From Rhizobiaceae bacterium (GTDB lineage Bacteria > Pseudomonadota > Alphaproteobacteria > Rhizobiales > Rhizobiaceae), in NCBI GenBank assembly GCA_023953835.1, contig JAMLJB010000001.1, positions 3,712,140-3,776,139 on the forward strand: a stretch of DNA of 64,000 bases. Direction: 5' to 3'. The notes under the pieces were generated by a model that had not been told where the DNA came from, did no database searches, and worked only from the letters and a program-made list of their open reading frames with translations. A program made the position numbers and the translations under genes. This document shows, in pieces, positions 26,699 to 36,721 of this stretch; the first letter of the stretch is position 1; every line of letters starts with the position of its first letter.

Positions 26699-26742
26699 TG
26701 CCGGCATATTCCACCCTTGACCTGACATAGCTTGGAAGCTAT

Positions 26743-27108
26743 ATGACTTGGGACGTCAGACTGCACGATTCCTTCGAGGTGGAGTTCCTGGCTTTCGAGC
26801 GCGAGGTCCAGACCGAACTGCTGGCTATGGCAAAACTTCTCGCCGAATACGGTCCGCAGCTCGGTCGGCCCTATGTCGACACGCTCAACGGCTCCAAACA
26901 CACCAACATGAAGGAGATGCGCTTCTCGGCCGCCGACGGCGAATGGCGCGCAGCCTTCGCGTTTGATCCCGAACGGAAGGCTATCCTCCTGATCGCGGGT
27001 GATAAGTCGGGCGTTAGCCAGAAGCGCTTCTACAAGCAGCTTATCGCAAAGGCGGACAGCCGGTTTTCCGATCACCTGGAAAACCTGAAATCCGCGAAGA
27101 AGGGATGA
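26743..27108 (+). CDS. RelE/HigB-type toxin (Gp49/DUF891 family)
   Basis: 121 residues. The family pattern is clear: a fairly basic small protein with FEREVQTELLAMAKLLAEYGPQLGRPYVDTL, then KEMRFSAADGEWRAAFAFDPERKAILLIAGDK, and a basic tail KRFYKQLIAKAD. DUF891 toxins are predicted ribosome-associated mRNA interferases of the HigB/RelE fold. The XRE antitoxin gene begins 4 bases after its stop; toxin-first order is characteristic of higBA-type modules. It probably acts as an addiction module for the ICE. Confidence 0.88.
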   Translation: MTWDVRLHDSFEVEFLAFEREVQTELLAMAKLLAEYGPQLGRPYVDTLNGSKHTNMKEMRFSAADGEWRAAFAFDPERKAILLIAGDKSGVSQKRFYKQLIAKADSRFSDHLENLKSAKKG

Positions 27109-27112
27109 TCCT

Positions 27113-27475
27113 ATGGGACGGAGCCTGAATGAAGTAATAGCTTCGCTGCCCCACGATCAACAGGAGCTGATCGAGGCGCGTTATAATGACCTGAAGCAGG
27201 AAGTCGAAGGCCTCCGAGAGTTGCGCCAAATCGCGGGCAAGGCGCAAGAGGACGTCGCGACAGCGCTGAAGATCAAACAACCTTCGGTGTCGAAGATCGA
27301 GAACCAGGCCGATATGTATCTCTCGACCTTGCGCAGCTATGTTGAGGCGGTCGGTGGCAAGCTCGAACTGACAGTGAAGCTCCCGGCCCGTCCCCCGGTA
27401 ACAATCCACTCTCTCGGAGATCTGGCTCGCTCCTCGCCTCATACTTCCGCGCGCCGCGGCTCCGCAAGACGCTAG
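27113..27475 (+). CDS. XRE-family antitoxin (HigA-like)
   Basis: 120 residues. Helix-turn-helix core (about 45-75): GLRELRQIAGKAQEDVATALKIKQPSVSKIENQADM, with the XRE signature QxxVAxxLxIxQPSVSKIE. DUF891 partners have this layout: HTH in the middle and a Lys/Leu-rich strand (GGKLELTVKLP) after it. The C-terminal 25 residues (HTSARRGSARR) look non-conserved. It neutralises the toxin and autoregulates the pair. It is 18 bases upstream of the metallopeptidase-like gene. Confidence 0.88.
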   Translation: MGRSLNEVIASLPHDQQELIEARYNDLKQEVEGLRELRQIAGKAQEDVATALKIKQPSVSKIENQADMYLSTLRSYVEAVGGKLELTVKLPARPPVTIHSLGDLARSSPHTSARRGSARR

Positions 27476-27493
27476 AGCGTGCCAGGGGGGGCG

Positions 27494-28489
27494 ATGACGG
27501 AACAGGTCGAACAAGTGGCGGAAGAAGATGAGACGCCGTCTCGTGTTCCCGACTATCAGATCAGCTTCAGGGATTGCGCGGACCAGGAGACCGCAGAACG
27601 CATTGCTCCACAGGTGAGTGCGGTTGTATCCGCGATGAGCCGTTACCTTCCGCTTGGGCGGCTGGATGGCTTCACTTTCGCCAATGATTACGCTGCAGCG
27701 CTCGCTGAGCTTGACCGAGGGTTCGGCGCTAGTGGCGCCCTCACCGCGACCCAGGAGGACTTCGGTGTTGGCGTCGCAATGTCGCCAACGGTCGTTCGAA
27801 ATGGCGTCATCAAGACTCGAGTCGTGATGAGTGCCTGGTTTGCGTATGCATTGATCGGCGACAGCGAAGAAGATCGCACCCTTGCTGTTCATACAATCGC
27901 CCACGAGCTAAGCCACGTCGGCTGCCACCTCATTGTCGAGGAAGCTCTGCCCGGCGTGATGCTGCAGCCTATTGAAGACGGCTACGCCTCTATCCTCTAT
28001 CGCCACAGCAGCGCATGCTGGGACGAGTACTTCGCATCTCGGTGGAGCGCGCCGCTCAATCCTGCTTTCATTGATGGCTATCGCGATACGGTAATCACAG
28101 CTTTGGAGCGCGCCGACGAGCGCATAAACGCCGCTAAGGACCAGTTTTGGTCGGATCGCGATCTAGAGCTCGTCGTCGATGCGGTATTTAGCTCAATCGG
28201 GAGCGTCATGAAGTTCTCGGGATACCTTCTCGGTCACGCCGACGGGGCGGGCATCGACATCTACGATACGGAAGGCCGCCTCGCGGATAAGCTCGAGGAG
28301 CTCGGCCTGCACGATTGGTTTGATGCGCTTCACGAGCGCGTACGCGACCTATTTGAGCGGGCGGGTCAGTGGGAAGAGTTGAGCGAATTCTTCGTACTAA
28401 ATGACTCGGTCGTGGAAGCAGCCAACACCTACAAAATCATATGCCAGCGCTCCGTCGACACGCCCATGTGGGTCAACATTTTCGAATGA
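27494..28489 (+). CDS. Putative zinc metallopeptidase-like protein, Gabija neighbour
   Basis: 331 residues from ATG 27494 with a G-rich ribosome site; GTG 27479 is a weaker alternative. I do not recognise a named family. HTIAHELSHVGCH (HELSH at about 137-141) is a classical HExxH zinc-peptidase motif, and WDEYFASRW (Glu about 178) could give the third ligand as in gluzincins. The C-terminal 120 residues are helical and acidic. No signal peptide. It is 62 bases upstream of gajA in the same direction, so it may be an accessory of that defence module or an independent gene. Confidence 0.62.
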   Translation: MTEQVEQVAEEDETPSRVPDYQISFRDCADQETAERIAPQVSAVVSAMSRYLPLGRLDGFTFANDYAAALAELDRGFGASGALTATQEDFGVGVAMSPTVVRNGVIKTRVVMSAWFAYALIGDSEEDRTLAVHTIAHELSHVGCHLIVEEALPGVMLQPIEDGYASILYRHSSACWDEYFASRWSAPLNPAFIDGYRDTVITALERADERINAAKDQFWSDRDLELVVDAVFSSIGSVMKFSGYLLGHADGAGIDIYDTEGRLADKLEELGLHDWFDALHERVRDLFERAGQWEELSEFFVLNDSVVEAANTYKIICQRSVDTPMWVNIFE

Positions 28490-28551
28490 ACAATCAGCGG
28501 ATCCCTTAACTATCAAGATACAGGATCTGGCAGCCTTTACTTGGGGGAAAC

Positions 28552-30462
28552 ATGAAAATCAGCCAGGTCCGAATTGAAAACTTTCGGTGCATCCGCGAGC
28601 TGGATGTAGGCCTTGAGGACACGACCGTGTTTATCGGTGCCAACAACTCCGGAAAAACCGCGATCCTAGAGGCAATCCGGATTGCGCTCTCGCGTCGATG
28701 GGGCCGAAGGGGAACTGGCTTCACCGAACATGACGTGCACTCCCCTGGAGAAACGCAGGATCCAAAAACCGCTCCGCCCGTCCGCGTGTTCCTTCGCCTC
28801 GAGGAAACCGAAGCCGAGGAATGGGACCCGGACATGGTCTCTGCGCTGGATGATTTGGTTGTACTGAGCGACGCCGGCCGCAATCTCATCTCGCTTCGTG
28901 TCACGTGCGAGTGGAAGCAGGAGTCGGAAGCGTTCGAACCCTCGTGGGAATTCCTGAACCCCGAAGGTGAGCCGCTGACACAAAAGGCGCAGCGTGCGAC
29001 CAACCTGTCCGGCTTTTTCTCCTACGCTCCGCTCTTTTACCTGGCAGCCCTCCGCGATGCGGCCGACGAGTTCGGTCCGCGCTCTTCGCTCTGGGGGCGC
29101 CTGCTCAAATCCATTCGCATCCCCGGAGCAGTCGAGGCAGAGGTTCAAACCACGCTGGACGGACTCGACACACAACTGTTGGCCGCCGATCCACGACTAG
29201 CAGATATCGCAAAGACGATCAGCCAAGCAGCAAAAATTGCGGTCGGGCAGAGCGAGGGTGACGCGAGATTGCGAATGCTGCCCATGAACACATGGGACTT
29301 GATCTCCCGGGCCGCGGTCGTGCTCAAGAACGAGGACCTTCGTCCGTGGCTCCCGCTGGACCATCATGGTCAGGGGTTGCAAAGCCTTTCCGTAATTTTC
29401 CTGTTCCAAGCTGCGGCCTTCCAGCAGTTAGAAGAGGAGCAGCCCGGGACCGAGCCGATATTCCTTCTCGAAGAGCCCGAAGCCCACCTACACCCCCAAG
29501 CAGCTCGAACATTGTGGGATCGCGTCAGCGAGCTACCCGGCCAAAAGGTGGTGACCACGCACTCACCCTACTTCGTCCAGCACGTGCCGCTTCACAACCT
29601 CCGGCTCGTTCGATTGCAAGACGGGCGAACCGAATTAGCCTACATGCCTCGATCAGTGGTGTCTCAGTTGCCGTGGAACGATGCGGTAGCTCAGCTGGCC
29701 GTACATCAGGGGAAAATGCTTGCGAAGGACCCAGCGACTGGGAAGGTCAGCGCGACATCATGGTTCGACCAGACGATCGCGACGAATCTCGCCGGTTGCT
29801 ACAAAGACAATGGTGATCAAGACGCGGTCTCCACGGCAATCGCCAACCTGCGTCACGAGTGCCGCGGAATGGTCACGCGACAGGAAGAGCACGAATTGTC
29901 TTTTCTTGGCCGGCGCATTCGCGGTGAGATTTTCTTTGCCCGCCGATGGGTCCTCGTGGAGGGCCAGTCGGAATACGTACTGCTTCACGCGATTGGAAGG
30001 GCACTCGATTATCCGCTCGATCGCCACGGCATTGCAGTGATCGATTTTCAGAACAATGGCGATGCAGCTATATACCCGGCGCTCGCGACGTCGTTCGACA
30101 TTCGGTGGTGGATGATCACCGACGGTGACGGAGAAGCTGCGAAATTTCGGGCGCAGCTCATTAAGCGAGGTTTTGTCGAAGGCGATCTCGCCGACCGATT
30201 GGCAACGCTTACTCCACCCCATGGCCTGGAAGATCAGCTTGTCGCAGACGGCCACGAACAGCGCCTAAGGGCAATCCTCGCGGACGCAACCAGCAACTCC
30301 GCCCTAACGTGCGCCCAGGACGACTTTCTCAAGCGGCTCAAGAACGAGAAAATCGGCTGCATCAGCCGGCTCGCGCTTCAGGTCGAAGGCGACCCGGCCC
30401 TGGCCGAGTCGATGCCAAAGCCATTCGTGGACCTCGTTAAGGCCTTGAAGGGAGGTGCATGA
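28552..30462 (+). CDS. gajA: Gabija endonuclease GajA (class 2 OLD family)
   Basis: 636 residues. N-terminal ABC-type ATPase: opening MKISQVRIENFRCIRELDVGL, Walker A GANNSGKT (about 29-37), Walker B FLLEEPEAHLHPQ (about 303-315) and a HSP switch (TTHSPYFVQ). C-terminal TOPRIM: catalytic Glu in WVLVEGQSEYVLL (about 467) and the DxD in MITDGDGE (about 523). GajA nicks and cuts DNA and is restrained by NTPs until phage replication depletes them. It overlaps the UvrD-like gene by 4 bases (ATGA); this pairing defines Gabija / class 2 OLD. Somewhat longer than the best-studied Bacillus GajA. Confidence 0.9.
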   Translation: MKISQVRIENFRCIRELDVGLEDTTVFIGANNSGKTAILEAIRIALSRRWGRRGTGFTEHDVHSPGETQDPKTAPPVRVFLRLEETEAEEWDPDMVSALDDLVVLSDAGRNLISLRVTCEWKQESEAFEPSWEFLNPEGEPLTQKAQRATNLSGFFSYAPLFYLAALRDAADEFGPRSSLWGRLLKSIRIPGAVEAEVQTTLDGLDTQLLAADPRLADIAKTISQAAKIAVGQSEGDARLRMLPMNTWDLISRAAVVLKNEDLRPWLPLDHHGQGLQSLSVIFLFQAAAFQQLEEEQPGTEPIFLLEEPEAHLHPQAARTLWDRVSELPGQKVVTTHSPYFVQHVPLHNLRLVRLQDGRTELAYMPRSVVSQLPWNDAVAQLAVHQGKMLAKDPATGKVSATSWFDQTIATNLAGCYKDNGDQDAVSTAIANLRHECRGMVTRQEEHELSFLGRRIRGEIFFARRWVLVEGQSEYVLLHAIGRALDYPLDRHGIAVIDFQNNGDAAIYPALATSFDIRWWMITDGDGEAAKFRAQLIKRGFVEGDLADRLATLTPPHGLEDQLVADGHEQRLRAILADATSNSALTCAQDDFLKRLKNEKIGCISRLALQVEGDPALAESMPKPFVDLVKALKGGA

Positions 30463-32369
30463 TGACGCCTGAGTTAGACGCAGTCCTTTCCAGTCTTAGT
30501 CCTATTCAGAGGGAAGCCGCCACGTGGAGCGATGGCTCCGCGATGGTGCTTGCCGGGCCAGGCTCGGGAAAAACCCGGGTGCTCACTTCTCGGATCGCAA
30601 AGATTCTCGACGACAGTCGCGGAAAGAATTTCCGCATTCTGGCACTAACCTTCACGACTAAGGCCGCCGCCGAGATGCGCGAACGAGTCGAGCAGTTGGT
30701 GCCTGGGCTGACCGAGAGGACATTCATCGGCACGTTCCACGCCTTTTGCACGCAGTTGCTGCGCCAACACGGGTCGCATCTAGGGATGTCACCTGACTTT
30801 GCGATTTTCGACCAAGACGCCGACCGGGAGGCACTTCTCGCGGACGCACTAGCGGCCGGCACGGCTCGCGGCGAGATCGACGTTCGTGAAGGTGTCCGGT
30901 GGCTTCGGACAATCGATCAACTGAAGTCCCGGTTGGTCGTACCTGAAAAAGCAGCGTCGCAATTTCGGGATGCCTCGACTGGCGAAGTGGTCGCGCAGGT
31001 ATATCGGCTATATGAGCAAGCGTTGGGCGAACGAAATACCGTCGACTTCAATGGGCTTATCCTGGGCGCATGCCGCCTGTTCAGAGACGTCGCAGGCGTT
31101 GCGGAAAGAACACGGCGGACGTACCCTTACTGGTTGATCGACGAGTTTCAGGACACTACGCCAGCTCAATATCGTCTGATTCAGCTCGCGGCCGGAGACA
31201 AATTCAAGAATCTCTTTGCCGTCGCTGACGACGATCAGATCATCTATCAATGGGCTGGTGCGAGTTACCGGCAGATTGAAAAGATGCGGGCGGATTTCCG
31301 TCCAGAACTCATCCAACTCGTTGAAAACCACCGTTGCCCGCCGGAGATCGTGGGCGCTGCTAACCTGCTCGTCGCCCACAACACCATCCGAACGCCTGGT
31401 AAGAAACCGCTCGTTGCCGCTAAAGCGGCGACGGCGCCTTCGGTGAGCTTGCGGTTATTCGATACAGACGTCGCAGAGAGTGAAGGCATTGCCGCGGAAA
31501 TCGCGGATGGTGACGTGGCGAACCGAGGCCAGACAGCCGTCCTCGGCAGGACGCGCTCTCTGCTAATTCCAATTCAGCAGGCCTTGGCCTCGCGAGGCGT
31601 TAAGTCGGTGATCGCTCAACGGCGCGATCGCTTCATCTCACCGCAGTTCACATGGCTCCAAGCGTGTTTAGATCAAGCGCTTCGCCCCACGGATGTTCGG
31701 ACTTTCAAGGTACTCGTTGACTCGGCCAACCGAGTGGCGGGGCAAGATCTCGACGCCGCGATACTCGCTGCCGAGGCAGATGCCGCTGGTGCCGCGTACT
31801 TCGAACATTGGGGCAAGACTGCCGTTGAACTCGATGATCCGATCGGCGCTGCACTCGGAGCCTTCGCTATCCGTCTCGCACAATCGCGAAATTCTTGGCG
31901 GCAGGTTATTCGGGAAGCCATCCCGGTTCTCACGAATTCTGGCGGGAGCGCCGAAGGCGTCGTCAGCGACGCTGCCGATGACAAGGCGGCATGGGATGTC
32001 TGTGTGAAGGAAATTCGGGCCGAGAAAGGTGCTGATGTCGAACTCGATGAGCTGATTCAAGGACTCGCCCTGCGATCCAAGGAACCCCCGCGCGATCCAT
32101 CTACCGTGACGCTGCTCACCGTTCACGCCTCAAAGGGATTGGAGTTCGACGTCGTCTATGTCGCGGGACTGGCAGAATCGATCATGCCATCATGGCAGAG
32201 CGTCAGCGCGGGCGACCAGTCTCCGGAGATGGAAGAGGAACGCCGAAATTGCTTCGTTGCGATAACGCGCACTCGAAAGACGCTGATCCTTACGCGCGCG
32301 ACCCACTATCGAAACTGGTCAAAAGGCCCATCCCGGTTCCTGTCCGAAATGGGCTTTACCGATCCCTGA
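30459..32369 (+). CDS. gajB: Gabija helicase GajB (UvrD/PcrA-like)
   Basis: 636 residues; ATG 30459 or the adjacent ATG 30462, after a GGGAGGTG site. Superfamily 1A helicase motifs: Walker A GPGSGKT (about 33-39), LTFTTKAAAEM (Ia), DEFQDTTPAQYR (II, about 228), DDDQIIYQWAGA (III), TVHASKGLEFDVVYVAGL (V, about 552) and EEERRNCFVAITRTRK (VI). In Gabija the helicase is thought to sense DNA ends or ssDNA produced in infection and work with GajA. Longer than the roughly 500-residue Bacillus GajB, closer to full PcrA length. Confidence 0.9.
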   Translation: MMTPELDAVLSSLSPIQREAATWSDGSAMVLAGPGSGKTRVLTSRIAKILDDSRGKNFRILALTFTTKAAAEMRERVEQLVPGLTERTFIGTFHAFCTQLLRQHGSHLGMSPDFAIFDQDADREALLADALAAGTARGEIDVREGVRWLRTIDQLKSRLVVPEKAASQFRDASTGEVVAQVYRLYEQALGERNTVDFNGLILGACRLFRDVAGVAERTRRTYPYWLIDEFQDTTPAQYRLIQLAAGDKFKNLFAVADDDQIIYQWAGASYRQIEKMRADFRPELIQLVENHRCPPEIVGAANLLVAHNTIRTPGKKPLVAAKAATAPSVSLRLFDTDVAESEGIAAEIADGDVANRGQTAVLGRTRSLLIPIQQALASRGVKSVIAQRRDRFISPQFTWLQACLDQALRPTDVRTFKVLVDSANRVAGQDLDAAILAAEADAAGAAYFEHWGKTAVELDDPIGAALGAFAIRLAQSRNSWRQVIREAIPVLTNSGGSAEGVVSDAADDKAAWDVCVKEIRAEKGADVELDELIQGLALRSKEPPRDPSTVTLLTVHASKGLEFDVVYVAGLAESIMPSWQSVSAGDQSPEMEEERRNCFVAITRTRKTLILTRATHYRNWSKGPSRFLSEMGFTDP

Positions 32370-32421
32370 GCGCCGCTCACTCAAGAAGCATATCACTCTT
32401 GACTCTCTCGCGGGAAAGATA

Positions 32422-32436
32422 GAACAAATAGAGAAC
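32422..32436. promoter_or_regulatory. LexA-type SOS box (GAAC-N7-GAAC)
   Basis: GAAC-AAATAGA-GAAC is an exact match to the alphaproteobacterial LexA operator (GTTC-N7-GTTC read on the other strand). It lies immediately upstream of ATG 32437 and the imuA-like remnant on the plus strand; imuA-imuB-dnaE2 operons are LexA-controlled in alphaproteobacteria, so this is the expected place. A TTGACT at 32399 could be the matching -35. Confidence 0.72.
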
Positions 32437-32603
32437 ATGATGCTGAACCCGTTCCCAGAGGTCAACGAGGAATTTGCGGCCGGAGCCCGCCATAGAGTCA
32501 TTGCGCGCAGATCGAGAAGATCGAAGGCAGGGGCCAGCGCGTGAAATCGGTGCTTCCGTTCGGGATCACTGAAATCGACTCGCGCCTTCCTGGCGGCGGC
32601 CTG
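32437..32603 (+). pseudogene. imuA: Remnant of imuA (SOS mutagenesis) 5' end
   Basis: In one plus-strand frame, about 32494-32603 reads AQIEKIEGRGQR, then VLPFGITEIDSRLPGGGL, which matches the N-terminus of ImuA (RecA-like SOS mutagenesis protein: LPFG..ID..LPGGGL). The frame is interrupted upstream by a TAG and needs a small frame correction to join the ATG at 32437. After GGGL the similarity stops abruptly and the sequence becomes the 3' end of the minus-strand TIR gene. It is a scar of a lost imuA-containing cassette. I recognise the family from sequence memory only. Confidence 0.62.
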
Positions 32604-33307
32604 ACCCGCTCGAAATGCTCCGTCAGATCGAGCGGGTTCGCGAAGGTCAGAAAGCCATCGCCAAATTCGGCCATTGGGAATTCAAAGGAAGCCCCCAGCT
32701 TGCGTAGCAACGCGCTCTCGGCCCGGTTGCGCGGAACCAGATGATTCAGCTTCTCCGGCATCCCCACAGTTCGGAGCCAGTTGGACATCAGAACTTCGGG
32801 AGCCGCCTCGATCTTCACGGCACGCCGGCGGAGATACGCATACCACTCGGGCTGGATAATTCCGCCGCCTGCCTTCGGCACCTGCTGCCTTTCAAGCGAC
32901 TTGAGAAGACTCGCAAGCCCCTTGGCCCAGCCGCCTTCGAAATCGACATACTGGAGACCGCCGATACCGAAGAGCTTCTGAAAAGTGCGAATTTTGAGAG
33001 GGACGATGAAATTGGGATCCTGGAGCTGCTTTGTCAGGTCCTCCGCGATTGAGATTTCCTCCCGGACACCCCTTCTGGCGAGGGTTTCGTCGCTACAGCA
33101 CAGCAACATCTTGATCGCCCGTGTCTGAAGGGCTGTCGTGAGCTTGCCGCGCCATTCGTCGCCGGCATCGAGATCGAAGATGTCGGCGAAGACCTTGTAG
33201 CCCGCGGCTTCGAGACGTGGAGCGAGCCACAGCACGAACTGGTCGTCGCCGGGCGTCGCCTTGGAGATGAAGATCAGGTCCCGTTCAATCGGCGCGATCG
33301 CATTCAT
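32498..33307 (-). CDS. TIR-domain protein, C-terminus probably rearranged
   Basis: 269 residues from ATG 33307 (GGGGAG site); the frame extends to 33415 but overlaps the upstream gene's end. The TIR domain covers residues 8-150: RDLIFISKATPGDDQFVLWLAPRLEAAGYKVFADIFDLDAGDEWRGKL, candidate catalytic Glu in GDEW (about 51), then IKMLLCCSDETLARRGVREE. Bacterial TIR effectors usually consume NAD or make signalling nucleotides. Residues after about 233 (RPPPGRRESISVIP...) are antisense to the imuA remnant, so the native C-terminus was probably replaced. It is 104 bases downstream of the DUF499 gene on the same strand, the likely last gene of that operon. Confidence 0.78.
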   Translation of the reverse strand: MNAIAPIERDLIFISKATPGDDQFVLWLAPRLEAAGYKVFADIFDLDAGDEWRGKLTTALQTRAIKMLLCCSDETLARRGVREEISIAEDLTKQLQDPNFIVPLKIRTFQKLFGIGGLQYVDFEGGWAKGLASLLKSLERQQVPKAGGGIIQPEWYAYLRRRAVKIEAAPEVLMSNWLRTVGMPEKLNHLVPRNRAESALLRKLGASFEFPMAEFGDGFLTFANPLDLTEHFERVRPPPGRRESISVIPNGSTDFTRWPLPSIFSICAQ

Positions 33308-33411
33308 CCCTCGGGCTCCCCATCCAAACGGACGAGCACGATTGGGCTTCCGCTCGCTCTGGACGAGCGGCGGACATCGCCGGATCGGCGGGTGATGGAA
33401 CGACCTCGCCA

Positions 33412-36708
<3,297 letters not shown>

Positions 36709-36721
36709 GTCCCGTTCCCCC

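Noticed and set aside
32319..32501. Short minus-strand frame between gajB and the TIR gene
   Set aside because: It runs antisense over the SOS box and imuA stump and has no recognisable content; the plus-strand remnant explains the sequence better.
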